Source: Dastarcus helophoroides
Lineage: Eukaryota > Arthropoda > Insecta > Coleoptera > Bothrideridae
NCBI GenBank assembly: GCA_028583605.1
Contig: CM053331.1
Coordinates: 34,439,783 to 34,503,782 of the forward strand
DNA: 64,000 nt
Direction of reading: 5' to 3'
Shown here: positions 20,966 to 31,789 of the stretch, piece by piece
How the letters are laid out: each line of letters starts with the position of its first letter
How positions within the stretch are numbered: position 1 is the stretch's first letter
Position numbers and translations under genes: made by a program
The notes under the pieces: model-generated
What the model was told of the DNA's origin: nothing
The model's database searches: none
What the model saw: the letters and a program-made list of their open reading frames with translations, nothing else

Positions 20966-22118
20966 GGGATTTATGCCGCAAACTAAAATCTACGTGCATT
21001 CAACTGGAGCTATTTTTTCCAAAAGTGCCCATCTCATTGTTCGAAATTCATTCTTTCATTAAAACATTTTTTAGAAATTTTGACTTTTTCCCAAATTACT
21101 TATTTTTTTACAAAATTTGTCTTTTTCTTTTAATATTTCGAATTTTTTCATAGAAATTCATTTTATCAAATACGACTTTTCGAAGATTTCGAATTTTCAT
21201 CTAATAATTCACCGTTTTTATTTTTCAAATTTCCCCATTTCTCGAATTCACTTTTTTTTAAATTTCGACTTTTTTTTTAATCTGACTGCGAATTTCAGCT
21301 TCTTTATTAAAATTTACTTTTCGCCGAAATTTGGTATCTCCTGATAAAAAAGTAAAAATGTTGAGATATTTTTCCTGAAAATTTTCAAAAATATTTGGAA
21401 GTTTTAAGTTTTTGTAGAAGGACAAAAATAACGAGGGTATTTTCTTTGTATAGTTTCAGTTGTTTTTTAATCTAAATTTCTCGACATTTCAACTTGTTTG
21501 TCAAATTTTCGACATTTTTCTCAATAGTGGACATTTTCTGACGCCACATGGAGCCAGGGTGGGACCCCCGTCTCCCTCAGAGTCGAGCAGTCAAGAGGAA
21601 ATAAATATTCAGTTGGGAAATTACGATTTGATTTCTAAAAAATTCGATTTATTTCTTAAAATTTGCTGTTTTCTTATGGATAAAATCTATCTCTTGCTGG
21701 GAAATTTAAGATTTTTACTAAAACTAAGTCTTTTCCTCCAAAATTATAAACCTTTTCGCAAAATTTCTTCGTGGAATTCTGCAATATTCATAACTATTAA
21801 AGTTTATTAATGATAAAAATGCAACAAAATTGAAAATTTCCACAAGGTTTTGATAAATATTTGTTAACACCGCACCAGGTTTCGCATTGTTGCGTTTTTA
21901 TCGTTAATAAAGTTTAATAATTATAAATTCCAAATTTAAAAAAAATCATTTCTGTGTTTAGAAGTTTCGTTTTTTTCTCGAAATTCGTCCACAAAATCTT
22001 CTAAGGAGAATTACGGCTTTTTTCTTAAAATTTTGATCTTTTTTCGATAAAATTTGACTCTCTTTGGGATAGAATTTACACTAAAACTAAACATTTTCCT
22101 CAAATTTTAAATCTTCTA
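20966..22118 (+). repeat. T-rich dispersed repeat units
   Basis: T-rich sequence with a unit running from GGGAAATTACG (about 21,617) to CTCAAATTTTAAATC (about 22,112). The same unit recurs at about 24,827-25,185 on the other side of the CTGAAA array, and part of it resembles 3,300-3,660. It contains the inserted foldback at 21,772-21,932. ORFs are composition artefacts. Confidence 0.7.
21772..21932. mobile_element. Small foldback element (MITE-like), 161 bp
   Basis: Ends are TGGAATT and AATTCCA. Longer inner arms pair 21,795-21,827 with 21,887-21,920 (TTTATTAATGATAAAAATGC against its near complement). The paralogous unit near 24,975-24,995 lacks this segment, giving an approximate empty site. 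No clear target duplication was seen. Confidence 0.65.
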
Positions 22119-24425
22119 AAAACTGAAACTGAAACTGAAAATTGAAACTTAAAACTGAAACTGAAAACTGAAACTCAAAACTGAAACTCAAAACTGAATC
22201 TGAAAACTGAAACTGAAAACTGAAATTGGAAACTGAAACTGAAAGCTGAAACTAAAAACTGAATACTGAAACTAAAAACTGAAACTGAAAACTAAAACTG
22301 AAACTGAAAATTGAAACTTAAAACTGAAACTGAAAACTGAAACTCAAAACTGAAACTGAAAACTGAAACTGAAAACTGAAACTGAAAACTGAAACTGAAA
22401 ACTGAAACTGAAAACTGAAACTGAAAACTGAAACTGAAAACTGAAACTGAAAACTGAAACTGAAAACTGAAACTGAAAACTGAAACTGAAAACTGAAACT
22501 GAAAACTGAAACTGAAAACTGAAACTGAAAACTGAAACTGAAAACTGAAACTGAAAACTGAAACTGAAAACTGAAACTGAAAACTGAAACTGAAAACTGA
22601 AACTGAAAACTGAAACTGAAAACTGAAACTGAAAACTGAAACTGAAAACTGAAACTGAAAACTGAAACTGAAAACTGAAACTGAAAACTGAAACTGAAAA
22701 CTGAAACTGAAAACTGAAACTGAAAACTGAAACTGAAAACTGAAACTGAAACTGAAAACTGAAACTGAAAACTGAAACTGAAAACTGAAACTGAAAACTG
22801 AAACTGAAAACTGAAACTGAAAACTGAAACTGAAAACTGAAACTGAAAACTGAAAACTGAAACTGAAACTGAAAACTGAAACTGAAAACTGAAACTGAAA
22901 ACTGAAACTGAAAACTGAAACTGAAAACTGAAACTGAAACTGAAACTGAAACTGAAAACTGAAACTGAAAACTGAAACTGAAAACTGAAACTGAAAACTG
23001 AAACTGAAAACTGAAACTGAAAACTGAAACTGAAAACTGAAACTGAAAACTGAAACTGAAAACTGAAACTGAAACTGAAACTGAAAACTGAAACTGAAAC
23101 CGATAACTGAAATTGAAAACTGAAACTGAAACTGAAACTGAAACTGAAACTGAAAACTGAAACTGAAACTGCAACTGAAACTGAAAACTGAAACTGAAAA
23201 CTGAAACCGATAACTGAAATTGAAAACTGAAACAGAAAACTGAAACTGAAAACTAAAACTGAAAACTGAAACTGAAAACTAAAACTAAAACTAAAACTAA
23301 AAACTGAAACTGACAACTGGAACTGAAACAAACTAAAACTGAAAACTGAGACTGAAAATGAAACTGAGAACTGGAAACAGAAAACTGGAAACTGAAACTG
23401 AAACTGAAAACTGAAACCAAAAACTGAAACCGAACACTGAAACCGAAACTGAAATTGAAAACTGAAACTGGAAACTGAAACTGGAAACTGAAACTGGAAA
23501 CTGAAACTGGAAACTGAAACTGGAAACTGAAACTGGAAACTGAAACTGGAAACTGAAACTGGAAACTGAAACTAGAAACTGAAACTGGAAACTGAAACTG
23601 GAAACTGAAACTGGAAGCTGAAACTGGAAACTGAAACTGGAAACTGAAACTGGAAACTGAAACTGAAAACTGAAACTGAAAACTGAAACTGAAAACTGAA
23701 ACTGAAAACTGAAACTGAAAACTGAAACTGAAAACTGAAAACTGAAACTGAAAACTGAAAACTGAAACTGAAAACTGAAACTGAAACTGAAAACTGAAAC
23801 TGAAAACTGAAACTGAAAACTGAAACTGAAAACTGAAACTGAAAACTGAAACTGAAACTGAAAACTGAAACTGAAACTGAAACTGAAAACTGAAACTGAA
23901 AACTGAAACTGAAAACTGAAACTGAAAACTGAAACTGAAAACTGAAACTGAAAACTGAAACTGAAAACTGAAACTGAAAACTGAAACTGAAAACTGAAAC
24001 TGAAAACTGAAACTGAAAACTGAAACTGAAAACTGAAAACTGAAAACTGAAACTGAAAACTGAAAACTGAAACTGAAAACTGAAACTGAAAACTGAAACT
24101 GAAAACTGAAACTGAAAACTGAAACTGAAAACTGAAACTGAAAACTGAAACTGAAAACTGAAACTGAAAACTGAAACTGAAAACTGAAACTGAAAACTGA
24201 AACTGAAACTGAAAACTGAAACTGAAAACTGAAACTGAAAACTGAAACTGAAAACTGAAACTGAAAACTGAAACTGAAAACTGAAACTGAAAACTGAAAC
24301 TGAAAACTGAAACTGAAAACTGAAACTGAAAACTGAAACTGAAAACTGAAACTGAAAACTGAAACTGAAAACTGAAACTGAAAACTGAAACTGAAAACTG
24401 AAAACCGAAACCTGAAACCAAAAAT
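22119..24425. repeat. CTGAAA/CTGAAAA array, 13-bp period
   Basis: The dominant unit is CTGAAAACTGAAA (13 bp, a heptamer plus a hexamer), with blocks of variants such as CTGGAAACTGAAA at 23,465-23,660. On the minus strand this reads FSFQFQFSVSV in any frame, so the 276-362-residue ORFs are artefacts. Confidence 0.97.
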
Positions 24426-24825
24426 AAAACTGAAAACTGAAAACTGAAAACCGAAAACCGAACACCGAAAACCGAAAACGGAAAACTGAAACTGAAACTG
24501 AAACTGAAAATTGAAAACTGAAAACTGAAAACTGAAAACTGAAAACTGAAAACTGAAAACTGAAAACTGAAAACTGAAAACTGAAAACTGAAAACTGAAA
24601 ACTGAAAACTGAAAATTGAAAACTGAAAACTGAAAACTGAAAACTGAAAATTGAAAACTGAAAACTGAAAACTGAAAACTGAAAACTGAAAACTGAAAAC
24701 TGAAAACTGAAAACTGAAAACTGAAAACTGAAAACTGAAAACTGAAAACTGTAAACTGAAAACTGAAAACTGAAAACTGAAACTAAAAACTGAAAGCTGA
24801 AACTGAAACCAAAAACTGAAACTGG
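24426..24825. repeat. CTGAAAA heptamer array
   Basis: Mainly 7-bp CTGAAAA repeats with a CCGAAAA/CCGAACA patch at its left edge. The same heptamer builds the arrays at 29.5-30.5 kb and, inverted, at 33.2-33.5 kb. Confidence 0.95.
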
Positions 24826-24826
24826 G

Positions 24827-25850
24827 AAATTACGGTTTGATTTCTAAAAAATTCGATTTTTTCTTAAAATTTGCTTTTTTATCGAAAAAATCTTTCTTTT
24901 TCTGGGAAATTCAAGATTTTCACTAAAACTAAGCCTTTTCCTCAAAATTTATAACCTTTTCGGAAAATTTCGATCTTTTTCTGTAAACGCCAAATTTTAA
25001 AAAAATGATTTCTGTTTTTAGAAGTTTCGGTTTTTCTTCGAAATTCGTTCACAAAATCTCAGGAGAATTACAATTTTGATTTTTTCTTAAAATTCACTTT
25101 TTATTCGATAAAATTTGACTTTAGTTTAGAATTTTCACTAAAACTAAACCTTTTCCCCAAATTTTAAATATTTCCGGAGAAATTCCGATTTTATTTTTAT
25201 GAATTTCGAATTTAAAAAAAAATCATTTCTGTTTTCGAAAATTTTGTTTTTTTCCCGAAATTCGTCTCTTTTTCGAAGTTTGGATGTTTCAAAAATCTTT
25301 GTTTCCAAAATTTGGATTTTGGCTTAAAATGAGATCCGATGTTCATGGAAATCTCAATTTTTTCCTCGAGGTTCGCCATTTCCTGCAAAATTTTGATTTT
25401 TTTTCAGACTGTTTTTTTTTTAAAAACGGCTCATTTTAGAATTTGACTATTTACGCAAAATTAGATTTTTTTGTACGACATTTCCATTTGCTTTCGAAAT
25501 TTCTTCTTTTTCTATGAAATTCGACTATTTTTTTCGAAATTTATCTTTTATATTTCGACTATTCCAAAATTGTGTTATTTTTCCTTTAAAATCGGACTTT
25601 CTCTGGAAAATTTTGAATTTTGCGTCCACTTTGAAGTGGTCTCCCCCATAAAATCATCACCAACCTCAATTTTTCTTTTTTATACATTTTTATTTCAACC
25701 CTCCCATTTATTTATTTATTTTCATTTTGCCCCCTATTTTTCCCCCCTCATTTTTAAATTTAAACATTTTTTTATCATCTATCATTTTTCAAATTTTTGA
25801 CTTTTTCTCGAACTTTTGAGAAAATTTTCACTTTTTTTATAATTTTGATT
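24827..25850 (+). repeat. T-rich dispersed repeat units, right of array
   Basis: At least two tandem units of about 240 bp (from about 24,827 and 25,062) match each other and 21,617-22,112. They share ACTAAAACTAA, CCTTTTCC and ATCATTTCTGTTTT in order. Beyond 25,300 the sequence is more diverged T-rich DNA without a supported gene. Confidence 0.7.
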
Positions 25851-26299
25851 TTTTTTAGGCCTAAGCTTTTACGTAAATTTGGTTTTTAGTTGAAAAATGT
25901 TACTTTTTTCGAAAGTTAACTAAATTTACTGAATTTCCATTATAAAGCTGAATTTTAAAAAGAAGTATTTTTAAAGTTTTTAAAGTTTTAAAAAACTCGA
26001 GATTTATGGTAGAAGAATTGTGTAGTTCAAAATCTAAACAGAAATTTTGAGATAAAGAACGCAAATTTCAAGAAAAAAGATTTTCAACTTTTTTGTAATC
26101 CACACTAATAGCTCATCGGGCTCCTGTAAACACTAGGCTCTGGGGCATTTGCCCCCTTCCTCTTCCCTCGGTGGGCCTGTTTGTTTTAGACTTTATCTTT
26201 GTATCTTGCACCAAAAATAAATTATAGAAAACGGTCTGGTTATGATGATTTTTTTTAATATTTGGTCGTCAAAAAAATAAAGATTTGAACGAATGGAGA
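25851..26299. other. No supported gene
   Basis: A/T-rich sequence with a patch at about 26,125-26,175 (GGCTCTGGGGCATTTGCCCC) resembling the GC-richer end of the dispersed T-rich repeat. Confidence 0.3.
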
Positions 26300-26304
26300 C
26301 CTTT

Positions 26305-26470
26305 TTTAGGGTTCCGTATCTTGAAAGGGAAAAACGCAATCTTTATAATCTCACTCTCGTGTCTGCCCTTCCGACTGTCACAAAGAGGTTTTCCTCTAAA
26401 ACTATAAAACGTAGAAATTTGAAATTTTAGTTAGTTGTCGACGACCCACGCAAACACCATCTGCCAAGGC
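26305..26470 (+). repeat. Interspersed repeat fragment with GGGTTCCGTA motif
   Basis: The order AGGGTTCCGTA, then GGGAAAAACG, then GTCTGCCCTTCCGACTGTCA matches a repeat type widely seen in insect genomes. Recognition is from memory and no boundaries are visible. Confidence 0.4.
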
Positions 26471-26895
26471 TTAGAAAAAGACAATATTTTATAATAAAAT
26501 GAGGGCTTAATTTGGTCACCGAAAAATCAAATTTTAGTTAATGTGTCGTGTGAGGTATCATTTGAAAGAGCTGCCTCTAAGGATCTTAACATTATTTTTT
26601 TTTCATAAGTTTCGGTTCATTGGCTTTAAAGATATAGATCCAAATGTATAAGACATAAGTGCTCGCCATTGTTCTCCTAGGTTTCTAAAGATAATATTTT
26701 GATTTTAATAGGATTAGTAGACATTGGGTCATAAGTTTTAATATTGTAGTAGTTTGTTAAGAAAAAAAATATTTTATGGGAAAATAGGTGCTTGCATTCC
26801 AAGACTATGTGACCTCTGTAGTATTATTTTTTTTCAAATAAAAAACCTAATCTAGTCAAAGGATAGAATGCAGATCAAATTTGACTTTCATTTAA

Positions 26896-27153
26896 ATGAA
26901 TATTTTCGGAGTTAGCACAGGTTTATTGAATTGCAACCCAGTAATTGAGGTTGGAATCGAACAGGTGGCAACTCGAGTTACCCTCAATTATTCAGATCAT
27001 TGAATTTATACAAATGATGAAATATTATCTGTATTTAAGGACAAAACCACTGACGTTGTCCAAAGCCATTCTAAATATACCGTGGCGAATATTGCAAAGA
27101 ATAACTTGGCGATTCTATTACTATTGAAACTTGAAGATCATAGAGTTTCTTAA
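26896..27153 (+). pseudogene. Protein-like ORF with one internal TGA
   Basis: From the ATG at 26,896 the frame is open for 35 codons, meets TGA at 27,001, and continues for 49 codons to TAA at 27,151. The sequence is well mixed (VIEVGIEQVATRVTLNYSDH before; ILSVFKDKTTDVVQSHSKYT and VANIAKNNLAILLLL after). No family is recognised. Chance is a real alternative at this length. Confidence 0.2.
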
Positions 27154-27929
27154 GTGTAATCCTTCAAACTACGTTTTACCCTGTAATTAACAAATTAACC
27201 GATAATGAAACGCAATACTGCGACTTCATATCTTCAGTTTCAACTCCATTATCGCGTCAATAAAGAGCTACATCTAATGAATTCTCTCAGTCTTTTTAAC
27301 TTGGCGTTACGAGAGATAAAAAACTAACAAAGTCTGAATATTTCATTATAAAACGATCTCGCATCTATTAGCTTCCACACAGCTGAAGCGTGAGAACACA
27401 ACAAGTAATAAACTTTTATCCGTAATATTTCTCTCGTTTGAGCACTAGAAACATTTTCATGGTAAATTTCCACATTTGCCGGAATTACGTGGGGGTGAAA
27501 TTAATTAGCTGACAAACGCTTATGAAAATAAAAAACCTGCAATTACCGAGACTTGAGATTTAATTTATGGTTTCCTTTAATGATAATAATAAGTTATAAT
27601 TTAATGCAACAGGCCTGCGGTCGTTAGAATTGAGCAGTGTTGGGTACGTACCGTAGGTGGCAGTCCCTAACGGTTCACTAAATTAAGAGATTTTTATGTT
27701 TTAGTATACAGAACGGACTATGGGAGGCGAAGGCGGTTGGCATGTGAAAATTTAAAGCGTTAAAACTGGTAGAAGTCGCTGCTGAAGAGAATAACATACA
27801 AAAATAATAAGCTGGAGACTGTTCCAATTCTATTTAATCTTCTGAAGAGCTAGAATTAATAATTTTTGGTGGAAGGACTGGTCCTTGGTTATCTTCAAAA
27901 TTGGCAAATCTTTTTCTTTGAAACCAAGG

Positions 27930-28095
27930 AAGATTAAAAATTGAAATACATAAGTTATCCCCTGAAACCAAGAAAGATTAAAAAACACAACAAAACTAGT
28001 TTCTCTATGAAGATGGCAGCTTGGCTGTCGAAATGCGTTAGGGCAACCTTTGTTGTGTTTTTCAATCCTTCTTGGTTTCAGGAGACAAGATTTTT
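27930..28095. repeat. Foldback repeat with complete arms
   Basis: CCTGAAACCAAGAAAGATTA and ACACAACAAA at 27,961-27,994 pair with TTTGTTGTGT and CTTCTTGGTTTCAGG at about 28,048-28,081. Between them lies ATGAAGATGGCAGC, a TTG loop, GCTGTCGAAATGCG. It is the most complete copy of the family in the window. Confidence 0.8.
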
Positions 28096-28099
28096 ACAT

Positions 28100-28815
28100 C
28101 CATTTTTAAACGATTAATCAATCCAAATATAACCTTTAAGTGTTTTTGATTCCATTATATTTTATTGTCCGGCGCATCCACCATTTTTCTATCTTCACAT
28201 CTGTCAGTTTTAGGGTGTACTAATTCCACAATTAGTCATCTTTCATCCCTCATCTTACGCCCTCACTTTTACCGTCATACTTCGCTTCATAGCTGAGCAT
28301 TCTGATTCATCCAGACTATCGCCTAATTTTTTCCCATTTCGCATTGTTAAGACGAGGAAACCCACGCGTTGGTTCTGTGTTAAAGCGGAAATTAATTTTT
28401 TTTTCATCCTTTATATCAAACGCCTGACAAGGCATCACTTAACTCCAGATTTATCTTCGGTATTGCAGTTATTCGAATAAAAGAATTTGCAGTACAATGC
28501 AGGTTCATGATATTATAACAAAACGGAAAATGCGTAGGAGACTGTTGAGGTTGATTAGTGAACATTCTTAGACATTATCGGTACCATATCGGCGCTGTTG
28601 GTATTGTTGTTAGACGCACAAGTAGGTGGATGTTCATTCTTTAGCTTTTAACTACGATAAATTATAAGCTTTCCGTAACATTCGAATTCCTTGAATAAAA
28701 TTATTTCCTCGCTCGTAAATCCCTTATCTTACTATTATTCAATAACGTCAGTGTCTATACTCTTGTGTTACTTGACAGGTTTACATGTAATATAGAATTG
28801 TAATATGTTTTGATT
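28100..28815. other. No supported gene
   Basis: Mixed A/T-rich sequence without a recognised feature. Confidence 0.3.
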
Positions 28816-28818
28816 TGA

Positions 28819-29033
28819 ATTAAGATAAATGTTGCTTCTAATTTTTCTGACAAACGTGAAACTTGTGTTAAAGAGCATTATCCTACCCCAAAAGAAATAA
28901 TAAACCTTATAAGATCTAATAATGAATTAGAAACAAAGAAGGCGTGGAAAGAGCGAAAATATCTCTCATTCTTTGACAGTGTAACGTTAAAAAAATTCAA
29001 TCTTAAAGTGTGTACTCTGACTGCTTCATTCAG
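28819..29033 (+). CDS. Exon-like ORF, function unknown
   Basis: An open frame from after TGA (28,816-28,818) runs 71 codons to donor GTATGT at 29,034 and reads through motifs such as EHYPTPKEIINLIRSNNELE and KKAWKERKYLSFFDSVTLKK. A candidate acceptor (TTTGAATTAAG) ends at 28,824. The sequence is protein-like, charged and mixed, unlike the repeats beside it. The next plausible acceptor (ATTGGCAG at about 29,126-29,133) gives an immediate stop in this phase, so no gene model was built. Confidence 0.22.
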
Positions 29034-29364
29034 GTATGTTTCTTTTCCATATACATATTTTTCCCATTTTTATCACAACTTCATAATGTTTAATAGTTAT
29101 TGACTTTTGTTTATATTAATTATTGGCAGCTAACTCAAGAGTGCCAAGAGTCAATTAGTTGCAACGTTGTCGTCTCAAAACACATAAATTGTCTTACTTT
29201 TGGTTACGATATTTAATTTATTTATTAATTTTCTTAAATTATGGTACTGTCCTCTGTCTACTGTTAAATTTCTAATAAAATATTCTCTAGATTAAAAAAT
29301 TTTGAAGCCTACAAACGAAGTTCTAAGAAAAAAGCTCAAATTTTAAAAATATTAACTGAAAACT

Positions 29365-29812
29365 CAAATTTAAAACTGGATCTGAAAGCTGAAAATTGAG
29401 ACTAAAAACTGACGAAAACTGACGCTGAAAACTGAAATTAAAACTGAAAATTGGAAACCAAAACTGAAAAGTGAAACTAAAGACTGTAAACTGAAAACTA
29501 AAGGCTCTAAACTGAAAACTGAAAACTGAAAACTGAAAACTGAAAACTGAAAACTGAAAACTGAAAACTGAAAACTGAAAACTGAAAACTGAAAACTGAA
29601 AACTGAAAACTGAAAACTGAAAACTGAAAACTGAAAACTGAAAACTGAAAACTGAAACTGAAAACTGAAAAGTGAAACACTGAAATTAAAACTGAAACTA
29701 TAAACTGAAAATTGAAACTGAAAACTGACACTGAAAACTGATATTGGAAACCAAAACTGAAAAGTAAAACTAAACACTGTAAACTAAAAGCTAAAGGCTG
29801 AAACCTGAAAAC
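29365..29812. repeat. CTGAAAA arrays left of the palindrome
   Basis: A heptamer array (about 29,508-29,660) is followed by a complex block at 29,671-29,808. That block is repeated identically at 30,156-30,293, giving a 485-bp tandem duplication. A diverged relative lies at 29,430-29,510. Confidence 0.9.
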
Positions 29813-30149
29813 TGAAAACTGAAAACTGAAAACTGAAAACTGAAAACTGAAAACTGAAAACTGAAAACTGAAAACTGAAAACTGAAAACTGAAAACTGAA
29901 AACTGAAAACTGAAAACTGAAAACTGAAAACTGAAAACTGAAAACTGAAAACTGAAAACTGAAAACTGAAAACTGAAAACTGAAAACTGAAAACTGAAAA
30001 CTGAAAACTGAAAACTGAAAACTGAAAACTGAAAACTGAAAACTGAAAACTGAAAACTGAAAACTGAAAACTGAAAACTGAAAACTGAAAACTGAAAACT
30101 GAAAACTGAAAACTGAAACTACTGAAAACTGAAAACTGAAAACTGAAAA

Positions 30150-31760
30150 CTGAAAAGTGAAACACTGAAATTAAAACTGAAACTATAAACTGAAAATTGA
30201 AACTGAAAACTGACACTGAAAACTGATATTGGAAACCAAAACTGAAAAGTAAAACTAAACACTGTAAACTAAAAGCTAAAGGCTGAAACCTGAAAACTGA
30301 AAACTGAAAACTGAAAACTGAAAACTGAAAACTGAAAACTGAAAACTGAAAACTGAAAACTGAAAACTGAAAACTGAAAACTGAAAACTGAAAACTGAAA
30401 ACTGAAAACTGAAAACTGAAAACTGAAAACTGAAAACTGAAAACTGAAAACTGAAAACTGAAAACTGAAAACTGAAAACTGAACACGGAACACGGAACAC
30501 CGAACACCGAACACCGAACACTGAACACTGAAAACTGAAACTGAAAACTGAAACTGAACACTGAAACTGAAAATTGAAACTGAAACTGACACTGAAAACT
30601 GATATTGAAAACCGATACGAAAAACTGACACTGAAATGTGAAACTTAAACTGAAACTGAAACTGGTAACTGGCAACCAAAACTGAAAATTCGAACCTGAA
30701 AACTAAAAGCTAAAAATTGAAAACCGAAAATTGAAAACTGAAACATTGAAATTTAAACTAAAACTGAAAACTCAAATTTAAAACCGGATCTGAAAACTGA
30801 AAATTGAAACTGAAAACTGACACTGAAAACTGACACTTAAAACTGAAACTGAAAACTGAAACTAAAAAATGATTCTGAAAACTGGCATTGAAATCTGATA
30901 TTGAAAACTGATACTAAAACTGAAAATTAAAAACTGAAAACCGAAAACGGAAAACCGAAAACTGAAAACTAAAAACTTGAAACTGAAATGCTGAAACTGA
31001 AGTTGAAACTGAAACAAAAACTGAAAACTCAAATTTAAAACTGAATCTGAAAACTGAACATTGAAACTGAGAATTGACACTGAAAATTGACGAAAACTGA
31101 CTCTGAAAACTGAAACTAAAACTGAAAACCAAAAATGAAAACTAAAACTGAAACTAAAATTGAAAACTGGATCTGACAACTAAAAATTGAAACTTGAAAC
31201 TGTTACTGAAGACATAATGAAAACTGAAACTAAAAACTGAAACTAAAAAATGACTTTGGAAACTAAACCAGCAGCTGAAACTTAAACTGAAAATTGGAAA
31301 ATGAAATTAAAAAGTGACAATGGAAACTGAAATTGAAAACTGGTAACTGAAACTCGAAATCGGAACAGAAACTGCAACGGGAAACTGAAACTGTAAACAG
31401 AACCTAGAAATTGGAAACTAATAATGGAAACTGAACTGGAAACTGAAATTGAAAACTGAAACTGGAAACTGAGATTAGAAACTGAAATTGGAAACTGAAA
31501 CTGGACATTGAACCTGAAAATTGAAAACAGAAAAATGAAAATGGTAAATTGAAGGCTGAAAATTCAAACACTGCTTCCCTCGCAAAATATTTTTTGGAAA
31601 GTTGGAGTTTTGTTGAAAATTTCGACAGTTTTTTTCCCAAACTTCATAGTTTAAACTAAAGATTTTTATGTCTGGTAATAATTAAATTTTTAAAATTAAT
31701 AAACATAATGTTTCCAACCTATAGGGGTCCACCATGAACAGTGAATATTTTTTTTTAACT
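30150..31760 (+). repeat. Giant palindrome, left arm
   Basis: This arm is the reverse complement of 31,790-33,690, with indels. It includes heptamer CTGAAAA array (30,298-30,480), CGGAACA/CCGAACA variants (30,481-30,532), complex CTGAAA-like sequence, and unique sequence near the centre (TGGGTGAAC-free block with CATGAACAGTGAATATT). A 72-residue reading of the left arm (30,914-31,132 minus) differs from that of the right arm (32,463-32,681 plus) at only about two residues. Confidence 0.9.
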
Positions 31761-31789
31761 TTGTCTTACTTTTTGAAAGTTCAACCATA
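31761..31789. other. Palindrome spacer, 29 nt
   Basis: This non-repeated spacer separates the two arms, which meet at TTTTTTTTTAACT (left) and AGTTAAAAAAAAA (right). Confidence 0.9.

Noticed and set aside
22318..24465. Minus-strand FSFQFQFSVSV ORFs up to 362 residues
   Set aside because: The 13-bp unit rotates through all three frames, giving the same peptide everywhere; there is no independent coding evidence.
29508..30480. Telomere-like repeats
   Set aside because: The CTGAAAA heptamer does not match insect TTAGG or other known telomere units and is internal, in both orientations.
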